Positions 42,603 to 50,209 of a stretch of DNA of 64,000 bases are shown piece by piece (the first letter of the stretch is position 1; the number at the start of each line of letters is the position of its first letter). The notes under the pieces were generated by a model, which saw only the letters and a program-made list of their open reading frames with translations, did not search any database and was not told the DNA's origin. This DNA is from Streptomyces sp. OR43 (GTDB taxonomy: Bacteria; Actinomycetota; Actinomycetes; Streptomycetales; Streptomycetaceae), in the NCBI RefSeq assembly GCF_008042275.1, contig NZ_RDBK01000043.1:1366548-1430547 (forward strand), given 5' to 3'. Both the position numbers and the translations under genes were made by a program.

Positions 42603-43088
42603 CTAGGGCTGGGGCCCGGCAGCCGGACCGGTCATCGCTCCGGCCTCGCCGGCTGCTTCGGCCGGTCCCCCCGACTTCGCCGTGCAGTCGGCGCAGCGGC
42701 CGAAGATCGCGAAGTGCTTCATGTCCGTCTCGAAGCCGAACGTGCCGCGCAGCTTCTCGGTGAACTCCGCGACGACGTCGACATCGGCCTCGATGACGTT
42801 CGTACAGTCCCGGCAGACCAGATGGATGTGGTGGTGGCGGTCGGCCAGGTGGTACGTCGGGGCGCCGTGGCCCAGATGGGCGTGGCTGACCAGATCCAGC
42901 TCCTCCAGGAGCTCCAGGGTCCGGTACACGGTGGAGATGTTCACTCCGGACGCGGTCCGGCGCACCTCGGACAGGATGTCGTCGGGCGTCGCGTGTTCCA
43001 GCGTGTCCACGGCCTCCAGGACAAGCTGCCGCTGCGGCGTCAGCCGGTAGCCGCGCTGCCGAAGATCGGTCTTCCAGTCGGTGCTCAC
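42603..43088 (-). CDS. nur: Nickel-responsive Fur-family regulator Nur
   Basis: GTG 43088 (GGAG seven to ten bases upstream) gives 161 residues starting 'VSTDWKTDLRQRGYRLTPQRQLVLEAV'. The metal ligands of the family are present: His in 'TLEHATPDD', the cluster 'HAHLGHGAPTYHLADRHHHIHLVCRDC', and 'DMKHFAIFGRCADC'. The sequence matches, as I remember it, S. coelicolor Nur, which represses nickel uptake and the Fe-SOD gene when Ni is bound. A Zur-like role is the alternative, since CxxC pairs are kept. Neighbours: ygfZ-like downstream. Confidence 0.88.
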   Translation of the reverse strand: MSTDWKTDLRQRGYRLTPQRQLVLEAVDTLEHATPDDILSEVRRTASGVNISTVYRTLELLEELDLVSHAHLGHGAPTYHLADRHHHIHLVCRDCTNVIEADVDVVAEFTEKLRGTFGFETDMKHFAIFGRCADCTAKSGGPAEAAGEAGAMTGPAAGPQP

Positions 43089-43154
43089 CACAGGCTCCAG
43101 TGTAGATCCGGGCCGGCCCGTCACCCGGCTGTCCGCCGGAAAGCGCCTCGTGGG

Positions 43155-43727
43155 CTACTTGAAGAACGCGATTCCGTCGTCCGGGAGGTCGCCGAGGCTC
43201 TTCGCCATCGCCGCGACCTCTTCCGGGGTGACGACCTTCTTCAGGTGCGCCGACATGTACGGCCGCAGCTCGACCTCGGGCGTGGCCTTCTCGCCCACCC
43301 ACATGAGGTCGCTCTTCACATAGCCGTAGAGCCGCTTGCCACCGCTGTACGGGCCGGAGGCCGCGGTCCGGGCCACCGCGTCGGTGACCAGGTCGATCTG
43401 CGGCTTCTGGTCGGCCAGCTCGCCGTACCAGATCTCGATGACGCCCTGGTCGCGGGCCATGACGACCTCGACCTTGCGGTCCTTGTCGATGCGCCAGTAA
43501 CCGGACTCGGTCTCCAGCGGCCTGACCTTGTTGCCCTCGGCGTCGAGCACCCAGGAGTGCGAGACGTACTCCAGGAAGTTCCGGCCGTCGTGGCGGAAGG
43601 AGACCTCCTGGCCGAAGTTGCACTTCTCGGCGCCGGGGAAGTCGGACACCCCCGCACCCGTCCAGTTGCCCAGCAGGAAGGCCAGCGGGACGAGGTCCGG
43701 GTGGAGGTCGGACGGGATCTCGATCAT
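43155..43727 (-). CDS. Nitrobindin-like FABP-fold heme-binding protein
   Basis: The 190-residue protein has the lipocalin-type signature G-x-W-x-G-x-G in 'LLGNWTGAGVSDFPGAEKCNFGQEVSF' and then beta strands 'NFLEYVSHSWVLDAEG', 'ESGYWRIDKDRKVEVVMARDQGVIEIWYGEL' and 'RLYGYVKSDLMWVGE'. It belongs to the DUF1794/THAP4-like heme-binding family. In related nitrobindins the C-terminal His binds heme; no such His ends this protein, so heme binding is unsure. It follows the 33-residue ORF and precedes nur. Confidence 0.82.
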   Translation of the reverse strand: MIEIPSDLHPDLVPLAFLLGNWTGAGVSDFPGAEKCNFGQEVSFRHDGRNFLEYVSHSWVLDAEGNKVRPLETESGYWRIDKDRKVEVVMARDQGVIEIWYGELADQKPQIDLVTDAVARTAASGPYSGGKRLYGYVKSDLMWVGEKATPEVELRPYMSAHLKKVVTPEEVAAMAKSLGDLPDDGIAFFK

Positions 43728-43794
43728 GAACGGCTCAATCGATCTGTGAGGCGGAAGCGGAAGGCGGAGGGTGGGGGACGCCGGGCCGGAAGGG

Positions 43795-43896
43795 CTAGCG
43801 CTGGCCCTGGTACAGCTTCTTCACGGTCAAGCCGGCGAAGGCGAGAACGCCGACACAGACCAGGACCAGCAGGGCGGAGAAGAATGCCTCAAGCAC
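43795..43896 (-). CDS. 33-residue membrane peptide
   Basis: GTG 43896 has AAGGAG five bases upstream, and the frame reads 'MLEAFFSALLVLVCVGVLAF', 'AGLTVKKLYQGQR'. A single hydrophobic span and a basic end make it a typical small membrane protein. It is too short for usual ORF calling, but codon bias and the ribosome site support it. It lies 68 bases upstream of the nitrobindin-like gene on the same strand. Function unknown. Confidence 0.6.
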   Translation of the reverse strand: MLEAFFSALLVLVCVGVLAFAGLTVKKLYQGQR

Positions 43897-43996
43897 GGGG
43901 GCTCCTTGAACGAGCGGTATGGCGGCAGTACAGGGCCGGGCCCCAGCCTAATGGGTGGGGTCCCGGCCCGCCGGTTCGGGGCGTGCCGCGGAGCGG

Positions 43997-44694
43997 TCAG
44001 CCCAGCAGTTGGTTCTGCAGGATCACGGTCTGGTGGAACGGCACGCGTGGCGTTCCGCCGCCGCCCTTACGGGACTGGACGATGAGGGCGAGGGTGTCGC
44101 CGGCGGCCACATAGGCCTGCCGGGTTTCGGCGACACCGTAAGGCTTCGCTTCGGTGAACACGTAGGGCGAGGTGTCCGCCACCTTCCCGCCGCCCGACCA
44201 CGAGATGTCGAGGTCCGTATCCGCCACCCCCACCAGCGGAAAACCTCCCGTGGCTCCGATGGCGCACGCGTCGCGGAACGCGTCGGTGAAGGCCGTCGAG
44301 TTGAAGCGGAGCAGATAGACCCGGCTCGACGTGCCGTCCGGCATGGTCCAGCCGCGCGCCGCGATGTGGCGCAGCGCCCCGTCGCGCAGCGTGGCGGCGA
44401 TGTCCTCCCGGTACTCCTTCTCGTACTCGGACACGAACTGCCGGGTGCTCACCCAGCCACCCGTCCGCTTCTTGTCGACCGTTGCTCCCGCCTGGGGCCG
44501 GAAGCAGCAGCTCGCGCAGGTCGGCGTAGTGGATCTCGGCCCTGTTGTCCTCGTTGAAGGGCCGGGGCGCCGCGGCGGCGATGCGGCGGACGCCGGCGTT
44601 CAGGAGGTCTTGCTTCCGGAACTGCCTGTTCCGGCGTCTCCACCCGCACGGGAGGCTCGGCCTGCCCGTCAGGAATGGTGTCTTTCGGATTCAC
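43997..44694 (-). pseudogene. Frameshifted gene of unknown function
   Basis: Three adjacent pieces in different frames read like one protein. GTG 44694 starts 'VNPKDTIPDGQAEPPVRVE'. From about 44620 a frame one base further gives 'NRQFRKQDLLNAGVRRIAAA' and 'PRPFNEDNRAEIHYADLREL'. From about 44490 another one-base step gives 'ATVDKKRTGGWVSTRQFVSE' and the rest, which ends at 43997. Each step needs one extra base relative to a continuous frame. The last piece (from GTG 44452, 151 residues) contains 'RHIAARGWTMPDGTSSRVYLLRF' and 'VAAGDTLALIVQSRKGG'. I recognise no named family. The two steps could also be sequence errors. Confidence 0.55.
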
Positions 44695-44799
44695 AATGGG
44701 TCCCCCCACGAGACCTGAGGCGCGGATTCCGTATTTGCGCACAGCCCTGACCCGCCGGGCATCAACGAGGTTGTGCGACCGGGGATTACAGTTCGGCAT

Positions 44800-45162
44800 A
44801 TGCCGAAGAAGCTCGTGATCAAGGTGACCGCAGGTGCCGACTCCGCCGAGCGCTGTTCCCAGGCGTTCACCGTCGCGGCGGTGGCCGTCGCCAGCGGCGT
44901 GGAGGTCTCGCTCTGGCTGACCGGCGAATCCGCCTGGTTCGCGCTGCCGGGACGCGCCGCCGAGTTCGAACTGCCGCACGCGGCGCCGCTGCCGGATCTG
45001 ATCGAGTCGATTCAGGCGGGCGGACAGATCACCCTCTGCACCCAGTGCGCGGCCCGCCGGGACATCACCGAGCAGGACGTCCTGGAGGGCGTACGGATCG
45101 CCGGCGCGCAGGTCTTCGTCAGTGAGGTCATGGCGGACGGCGTCCAGGCGCTCGTCTACTGA
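44800..45162 (+). CDS. DsrE-family protein
   Basis: The 120-residue protein starts 'MPKKLVIKVTAGADSAERCSQAFTVAAVAVASGVEVSLWLT', has 'LPHAAPLPDLIESIQAGGQITLCTQCAARRDITEQDVLEGVRIAGAQVFV', the DsrE/DsrF-like alpha/beta fold with the reactive Cys pair in 'LCTQCAARR'. Such proteins carry sulfur or reduce peroxides. Its position near a sulfurtransferase operon (45.7-47.2 kb) is suggestive. Four 24-bp repeats follow its stop. Confidence 0.8.
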   Translation: MPKKLVIKVTAGADSAERCSQAFTVAAVAVASGVEVSLWLTGESAWFALPGRAAEFELPHAAPLPDLIESIQAGGQITLCTQCAARRDITEQDVLEGVRIAGAQVFVSEVMADGVQALVY

Positions 45163-45167
45163 TCCGG

Positions 45168-45263
45168 ACAGGCATGCGCGTACCGACCCGCACAGGCACA
45201 CGCGTACCGACCCTGACAGGCTCGCGCATACCGACCGGGGCAGGCTCGCGCGCACCGGCTCCT
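45168..45263 (+). repeat. Four imperfect 24-bp direct repeats
   Basis: Four units of the form ACAGGC-x2-GCGCGTACCGACC-x3 follow directly after the DsrE-like gene: 45168-45191, 45192-45215, 45216-45239 and 45240-45263. Each contains near-palindromic CGCGTACCG. They are in the gap before the convergent DUF3099 gene and may act as a protein-binding array or as a transcription stop. Confidence 0.7.
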
Positions 45264-45586
45264 CAGGGGCGGCGCTTCTTGCCGTCGAGCTCGTCCCACC
45301 ACGCGTCCGACTCCGGGTCCCCGGTCGCCTCGCCCTTGGTCAGGCGCACGTGCGGCCGGGACGAAGGAGGCCGGGGCGGCGTGGCGGTGGGGTCGTCCCA
45401 CCAGCGGTCCTCCGGGCCCTTCCGGTTGGCGACCATCGCCGCGACGGGCGGGATCACCATCGCGACCACGCACATCGCGATGGCGGCGGGCATCGACCAG
45501 AGCCTCACGAAGGCCCAGGCGGAGACGAAGAGGACGAGACAGATCCCCATCATCACGAAGTAGGCGCGCCGGCGTCGGCGGTACAT
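45263..45586 (-). CDS. DUF3099 small membrane protein
   Basis: The 107-residue protein starts 'MYRRRRRAYFVMMGICLVLFVSAWAFV', has two transmembrane segments ('YFVMMGICLVLFVSAWAFVRLW' and 'PAAIAMCVVAMVIPPVAAMVAN') and a cytoplasmic-looking tail rich in Pro and Trp ('EDRWWDDP'). This is the DUF3099 pattern of streptomycetes; function unknown. Confidence 0.75.
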   Translation of the reverse strand: MYRRRRRAYFVMMGICLVLFVSAWAFVRLWSMPAAIAMCVVAMVIPPVAAMVANRKGPEDRWWDDPTATPPRPPSSRPHVRLTKGEATGDPESDAWWDELDGKKRRP

Positions 45587-45656
45587 GCATCCAGCGTAGG
45601 CCCGATCGGCCCGCCCGGCCGTTCCTGGACCTCGCCGGGTTCCGCCCGGACGGCAC

Positions 45657-45711
45657 GAAGGGCCGTACCCCGTTTTCAGGAAGCGTCCAACCCCCTGGGG
45701 TACGGCCCTTC
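45657..45711. terminator. Perfect 15-bp stem, probable terminator of the sulfurtransferase operon
   Basis: GAAGGGCCGTACCCC (45657-45671) and GGGGTACGGCCCTTC (45697-45711) form a perfect stem with a 25-base loop, just downstream of the DUF1416 stop (minus strand) and upstream of the DUF3099 gene. It can work on both strands. Confidence 0.7.
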
Positions 45712-45743
45712 GGCCGGTCATCGGCAGAGCCGTGACAGTGCTG

Positions 45744-46031
45744 CTAGACGGCGATGGCCACCTCGGAGAGGCCGCCCGTCTGGGCCACGACCGTGCGGTC
45801 GGCGCTGCCGCCGGGGACGAGGGCGCGCAGCGTCCAGGTGCCCTCGGCCGCGTAGAAGCGGAACTGTCCGGTCGCCGAGGTCGGGACCTCGGCGGTGAAC
45901 TCGCCGGTCGAGTCCAGCAGGCGGACGTAGCCGGTGACGGGCTCGCCGTCGCGGGTCACACTGCCCTGGATGGTGGTCTCACCGGGCTTGATGGTCGAAG
46001 CGTCGGGGCCGCCGGCCTTTGCTCCACACAT
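45744..46031 (-). CDS. DUF1416 protein (SseC-like)
   Basis: The 95-residue protein starts 'MCGAKAGGPDASTIKPGETTIQGSVTRDGEPVTGYVRLLDSTGEFTAEV' and continues as a beta-rich domain. DUF1416 proteins, called SseC in mycobacteria, are always next to thiosulfate sulfurtransferase genes, as here (49 bases downstream). Role in sulfur transfer is inferred. The N-terminal Cys in 'MCGA' is conserved. Confidence 0.83.
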   Translation of the reverse strand: MCGAKAGGPDASTIKPGETTIQGSVTRDGEPVTGYVRLLDSTGEFTAEVPTSATGQFRFYAAEGTWTLRALVPGGSADRTVVAQTGGLSEVAIAV

Positions 46032-46080
46032 GGCGTTCTGTCCTTCTGGTCGGGGGTCGTGCTGGTCCAGGTCGTACGGG

Positions 46081-46926
46081 TTACTTGTTGGCGCCGAGCT
46101 CGATCGGCACGCCCACGAGGGAGCCGTACTCGGTCCACGAACCGTCGTAGTTCTTGACGTTCTCCTGGCCGAGCAGCTGGTGCAGCACGAACCACGTGAG
46201 CGCGGAGCGCTCACCGATGCGGCAGTAGGCGATGGTGTCCTTCGACAGGTCGACCTGCTCGGCCTCGTAGAGGGCCTTGAGCTCGTCGTCCGACTTGAAG
46301 GTGCCGTCGTCGTTGGCGTTCTTCGACCACGGGATGTTGCGGGCGCTCGGCACGTGGCCGGGGCGCTGCGACTGCTCCTGCGGGAGGTGGGCCGGGGCGA
46401 GCAGCTTGCCGCTGAACTCGTCGGGCGAGCGCACGTCGACCAGGTTCTGGCTGCCGATGGCCTTCACGACGTCGTCGCGGTAGGCACGGATCGACTCGTC
46501 CTGCGGCTGGGCCTTGTACTGCGTGGCCGGGCGGGACGGGATCTGGTCGCCGTCGACCAGGTCGCGGGAGTCGAGCTCCCACTTCTTGCGGCCGCCGTCG
46601 AGCAGGCGGACGTCCTGGTGGCCGTAGAGCTTGAAGTACCAGAAGGCGTAGGACGCGAACCAGTTGTTGTTGCCGCCGTAGAGGACGACCGTGGTGTCGT
46701 TGCCGATGCCCTTGTTCGACAGCAGCTCCTCGAAGCCGGCCTGGTCGATGAAGTCACGGCGGACCGGGTCCTGGAGGTCCTTGGTCCAGTCGATCCGGAT
46801 CGCGTTCTTGATGTGGTTCTTCTCGTACGCGGAGGTGTCCTCGTCGACCTCGACGATGGCGACCTTCGGGTCGTCGATGTGGGCCTCGACCCAGTCGGCG
46901 TCTACCAGGACGTCACTGCGGCTCAT
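46081..46926 (-). CDS. Thiosulfate sulfurtransferase (rhodanese, CysA-like)
   Basis: Two rhodanese domains fill 281 residues: 'MSRSDVLVDADWVEAHIDDP', 'AIRIDWTKDLQDPVRRDFID', 'VLYGGNNNWFASYAFWYFKLYGHQDVRLLDGGRKKW', then 'NLVDVRSPDEFSGK', 'GHVPSARNIPWSKNANDDG' and catalytic 'IAYCRIGERSALTWFVLHQL' with Cys235. GGAGGAG precedes the ATG. It moves sulfane sulfur from thiosulfate to an acceptor. The operon is sulfurtransferase then DUF1416, with a leader peptide gene upstream. Confidence 0.9.
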   Translation of the reverse strand: MSRSDVLVDADWVEAHIDDPKVAIVEVDEDTSAYEKNHIKNAIRIDWTKDLQDPVRRDFIDQAGFEELLSNKGIGNDTTVVLYGGNNNWFASYAFWYFKLYGHQDVRLLDGGRKKWELDSRDLVDGDQIPSRPATQYKAQPQDESIRAYRDDVVKAIGSQNLVDVRSPDEFSGKLLAPAHLPQEQSQRPGHVPSARNIPWSKNANDDGTFKSDDELKALYEAEQVDLSKDTIAYCRIGERSALTWFVLHQLLGQENVKNYDGSWTEYGSLVGVPIELGANK

Positions 46927-47095
46927 TCTGTTCTCCTCCGGGGCAGTCTGCGGCGGGATGATGCGAGTGGTGCGCGATGGTGCGTGGTGATCCGGATGTG
47001 CGCTGCGCGGGTTCGGCGCGTGCGCGGGTGCCACGCGGGATGGCCCCGACGAGCGGTCGAAGGGCCGGGAATGCGGGAAATCCGACGGATCCCGC

Positions 47096-47203
47096 TCAGA
47101 CAGTGCGACAGAGCATGGCGGCGACGCGGCACAGGTCCACTGCCCGCCGCTTCGTGAGATCCGCCTGTCCCCGCTGCGGGAGACCGCTAATAGAGCACTG
47201 CAT
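47096..47203 (-). CDS. Short leader peptide of the sulfurtransferase operon
   Basis: ATG 47203 starts a 35-codon frame reading 'MQCSISGLPQRGQADLTKRR' then 'AVDLCRVAAMLCRTV'. I recognise the core R-R-x-V-D-L-C-R-V-A-x2-L-C as the type of annotated 'putative leader peptide' found upstream of actinobacterial sulfur-assimilation genes. Its Cys codons and closeness (169 bases) to the sulfurtransferase start suggest attenuation by Cys supply or ribosome stalling. Too short for ordinary ORF calling. Confidence 0.65.
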   Translation of the reverse strand: MQCSISGLPQRGQADLTKRRAVDLCRVAAMLCRTV

Positions 47204-47438
47204 GGGACCGATCGTAGGGACGTACGGGCGGACATGTCACCGTTGTGTCGCATACTGAGACACGATCGTCCGGAATGTGAGATGCGATCGAGGCCGCAGG
47301 TCCCTGGAGACGACCGTCCGGCCCGCGCGGCGCGTCGGGCATCTGCGGAACGGACTCCGTCGTCTCAGTATGTGGCGTCGCGGTCCGTCCCGAGGCATGG
47401 CTCCGCCCAGGAACCCCTCTACCCGGCGAGGGCCGGGG
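47204..47438. other. Promoter region with a repeated GTCTCAGTATG motif
   Basis: A 235-base gap between the leader peptide and the DUF2993 gene. GTCTCAGTATG occurs at 47362-47372 on plus and, reading minus, at 47261-47251. No gene is seen. Confidence 0.4.
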
Positions 47439-48131
47439 TTATCCGGCGAGACGTACGTCGGCGCCCGTCACGGAGATCTCCAGCCCGGCGGCGGTCGGCT
47501 GGATCTTCTCCAGCTGCAGGCCGTTCGGCAGTTTGCCCACCTCGCGCTCGAAGTCGGTCTTCTCGCGTACGAGCTGTTCGAGACCGCGGATCCCCTCGCC
47601 CGGCACCTTGTCCGCGTGCACCCGCACGGTGTGGCCGTCGACCAGCGTGACGGTGGACAGGACGCTGCGCGTGACCGCGCCGAGGACGGGGATGCCGGTG
47701 ACCGTGCCGGTCACCTTCACCTTGCCGTTGCCGCCGTACTCGACGACGACGCCGTCGGCGGCCTTCGTCAGGTCCTCGTACGAGATGACGGCCGTCCCGC
47801 TGGCCCGGGCGGCCGTGGCGCCGGAGAAGCCGTCGGTCAGCCGCACCTGGTGCAGTTCGGCTTCCATCCTGCTGATCCGAAGCACACGGCCGCCGGCGGT
47901 CGCCTCGATCCCGGTGACCTTCACGTCGACCTCGTCGAGTTCCGATCCGGCGACCTGGGTGAGGAACGGAAAACCCTTGATGGACACGTCCGTCGATCCG
48001 GTCCGAGCCCCGGAGACCACCACCCGGTCCGCCGCCTCGGACTCCGCGAAGTACACCGCCGCACGGTCCACCGCGATGAACACCCCGGCCAGAACCACCA
48101 CGACGATCAGCAGTATTCGCAGTGCACGCAT
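47439..48131 (-). CDS. DUF2993 envelope protein (LmeA-like)
   Basis: ATG 48131 (GGGGGAGGACAGGC upstream) starts 230 residues. A hydrophobic N-terminus 'MRALRILLIVVVVLAGVFIAV' gives one membrane anchor, then an extracellular beta-rich DUF2993 domain with 'DVSIKGFPFLTQVAGSELDEVDVKVTGIE' and 'VSITGADVRLAG'-like end. In mycobacteria LmeA binds phosphoinositides and helps make lipomannan. Here the exact lipid is unknown. Confidence 0.83.
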   Translation of the reverse strand: MRALRILLIVVVVLAGVFIAVDRAAVYFAESEAADRVVVSGARTGSTDVSIKGFPFLTQVAGSELDEVDVKVTGIEATAGGRVLRISRMEAELHQVRLTDGFSGATAARASGTAVISYEDLTKAADGVVVEYGGNGKVKVTGTVTGIPVLGAVTRSVLSTVTLVDGHTVRVHADKVPGEGIRGLEQLVREKTDFEREVGKLPNGLQLEKIQPTAAGLEISVTGADVRLAG

Positions 48132-48278
48132 GCCTGTCCTCCCCCGCGCCACATCCATCGGATCCCTGGCGCCGTGAGCCTACTGCGGCCGCACGTCACG
48201 CCCCGGGTGATCGACGTGCGAAAGCCCTCCGACGGTTCCCCGTGGAGGGCTTCGGCAGGCCGGGTGACGCGGTACGGG

Positions 48279-49160
48279 CTACGCGATCATGCGCCCGATC
48301 AGATAGACGGCCGGGGCGGCCGCGGTCAGCGGCAGGGCCACACCCGCGGTCATGTGCACGAAGCGTGACGGGTAGTCATAGCTCGCCACCCGCAGCCCGA
48401 TCAGCGCACAGCCGCCGGCCGCGAGGCCGAGCAGCGCGCCCTTGACGCCCAGGTCGGTGACGGCGCCGCCCACCGCGCCGGCACCCGCCGCGACGACGAG
48501 CGCCGCCACGACCGAGGCCGGTCCGGGCAGCGGCAGCGCCCGGACGAGCACCGCCGCGGCGACGGCCACACCGCCGGCCGTGACGGCGTCCGGGACGGCC
48601 GCGAGGTGGCCGGCGGCGAGGACCGCGAGCGCGGCCGAGGCGACCGTGGCCATCAGCCCCTCCATCCGCTCGTCGGCACCGGCCCGGCTGCGCAGCTGGA
48701 TCACGACGGTGAGCAGCACCCAGACACCGAGGGTGCCCAGGATGGCGGCGGGCCCGTTCTCCCGGCCGGCCGCGAGCAGCGCCACATCGGCGACGAGGCC
48801 GCCCGCGAAGGCGAGCGCGATGCCCTGCCGGGCCGGCCACATGCCGTTGAGCCGGAACCAGCCCGCCGCGGTCACCGCCTGGAGCAGCACCAGCGGGACG
48901 ACGAGGGCGTACGGCCCGACGGCCGCGCCGAGCGCGAGGAGCAGCCCGAGCCCGGCGGTGATCGCGGCCGGCTGCATCCCGGGCGCGATGATCGGCGACC
49001 GGCCCTCGGCGCGGGCCCGCTGGGCGTCGGTGATGCGGCTGTTGCCCAGGGTGGTCGGCGCGCTGTAGCCGTCCTCGCCCGGCGCGGGGGCCACGGTCGC
49101 CTCGGCCGCGCTCGCGGTCCTCGCCGCCGGCCACCTCGCGGCCGTCCCGGACGCCGTCAC
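48279..49160 (-). pseudogene. 3' part of a disrupted multi-pass membrane protein gene
   Basis: This frame encodes at least seven hydrophobic segments ('ITAGLGLLLALGAAVGPYALVVPLVLLQAVTAAGWF', 'GIALAFAGGLVADVALLA', 'ILGTLGVWVLLTVVIQL', and others). Its natural N-terminus, 'PAPGEDGYSAPTTLGNSRITDAQRARAEGRSPIIAPG', looks like the continuation of the Gln/Pro-rich frame upstream. The codons before it (49089-49160) are within a copy of an inverted repeat whose partner lies inside this same gene (48539-48651). An intact gene would run from ATG 49891 to here, so I treat the two frames as one broken gene. Alternatively the repeat is an assembly artefact. Confidence 0.6.
48539..48651 (+). repeat. 113-bp inverted repeat, left arm
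   Basis: The bases 48539-48651 are the exact reverse complement of 49089-49201 as far as I can check by eye. The arm lies in the coding part of the membrane protein gene (residues 'DAVTAGGVAVAAAVLVRA'). Confidence 0.8.
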
Positions 49161-49201
49161 GGCCGGCGGTGTGGCCGTCGCCGCGGCGGTGCTCGTCCGG
49201 G
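49089..49201 (+). repeat. 113-bp inverted repeat, right arm
   Basis: This arm lies at the point where the membrane-protein frame and the Gln/Pro-rich frame fail to join. Removing about 113-114 bases here would bring the frames together at 'PAPAPGEDGYS'. It gives this region an unrelated coding strand and a stop. Confidence 0.8.
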
Positions 49202-49891
49202 GGCCGGGGCGGGCGCGGCAGGCGGTGCGGGCGCTGCCTGGGCCTCGGGAGGCAGCGGGTACGAGCCGGACCCGCCGTGCAGCGGTGCCAGGTACGCGGT
49301 CTCCTCGGCGGCCTGCACGGGAGGCGCGGGCTGCTCAGCAGCGGCGGGCCGCACGGGAGGCGCGGGCTGCTCAGGAGCGGCGGGCCGCACGGGGCCTGCG
49401 GGCTCGGCGGGCCGGATCGTCGGCTGGTACTGCGTGTCCCAGGTCTGGCCCTCCCAGGTCTGGGTGACCCCCTGGTCCCCGGCCGGCCAGCCGGCCCCGG
49501 GCTGCTGCGCCTGCGGGGCGGGCGTTCCCTGCTGCGGGTACGGGGCGGCCTGCTGGGGCGGGTGTGCGTCGTACCCGCCCGCCGTCCCGTACGGCGCCGC
49601 ACCGCCCGTGTAGGGCCCCTGCTGCCCGTACGAGGGGTCGGCATATCCCTGGGCCGGGTCGGCGTATCCCGGGGCCGGGTCGGCATATCCCGGGGCCGGG
49701 GCGGCTTGTCCCTGGCCGGGGTAGGCCTGCCCTGAGTACGCCTGAGCGTCGTACGGGGCGTCGCCGTACACGGGGTCCCCGTACGACTGCTGATGCTGCT
49801 GCGGCTCCTGCCCGTACGGATACTGCGGCTGCGGCTGCGGATATGGCGGCTGCTGCTGCGGATACGGCTGCTGCTGATCGCTGCTGCTCAT
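49157..49891 (-). pseudogene. 5' part of the disrupted membrane protein gene (Gln/Pro/Tyr-rich tail)
   Basis: ATG 49891 starts 'MSSSDQQQPYPQQQPPYPQP' and runs as a low-complexity Pro/Gln/Tyr/Gly/Ala tail with repeats such as 'GYADPA' (three times) and 'PEQPAPPVRPAA'. It is typical of N-terminal tails of Streptomyces membrane proteins. The frame enters the right inverted-repeat arm and stops at 49157, four bases past the start of the other frame. It lies 10 bases downstream of the MoaD-like gene, so it was cotranscribed. Confidence 0.6.
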
Positions 49892-49901
49892 GTTCTGCGG
49901 T

Positions 49902-50156
49902 TCACCCTCCTGCGAACGGCGGGAGCACCTCGACCGTGCCGCCCTCGGCAAGGCGTACGGTCTCATGGCTCCGGGTCCCGACGGGGTCACCGTCGATGAG
50001 GAAGGAACACCTTCGCAGTACGCGGCTCAGCTCGCCGGGGTGCCGCTCCCGTACCGCGTCGAGCGCCTCTTTGAGCGTCGCAGCGGTGTACGACTCCTCC
50101 GCGGTTCCGGCCGCGGCCTTGGCGGCTGCCCAGTAGCGGATGGTTCCCGCAGGCAT
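49902..50156 (-). CDS. MoaD/ThiS-family sulfur carrier
   Basis: ATG 50156 gives 84 residues: 'MPAGTIRYWAAAKAAAGTAEESYTAATLKEALDAVRERHPGELSRVLRRCSFLIDGDPVG' and the C-terminal 'EVLPPFAGG', the Gly-Gly tail that is adenylated and thiocarboxylated. The ubiquitin-like fold is clear. Whether it serves molybdopterin or thiazole synthesis cannot be said; no moaE or thiG is near. Confidence 0.85.
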   Translation of the reverse strand: MPAGTIRYWAAAKAAAGTAEESYTAATLKEALDAVRERHPGELSRVLRRCSFLIDGDPVGTRSHETVRLAEGGTVEVLPPFAGG

Positions 50157-50209
50157 GGCGGCACTCCTCTCGTCTCGCGTCAGCTCACGCGTCGGCTGTC
50201 CATCATGGT

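Noticed and set aside
41709..44114. 800-codon plus-strand frame and other long frames antisense to real genes
   Set aside because: High GC gives long open frames opposite real genes; these have Arg/Gly/Ala-rich composition without motifs, and the minus-strand genes (YgfZ, Nur, nitrobindin) carry clear family signatures.
49560..49880. Possible CRISPR-like short repeats
   Set aside because: The repeats are codon repeats of the Gln/Pro/Tyr-rich tail ('GYADPA' and similar); there are no unique spacers of constant length and no cas genes.
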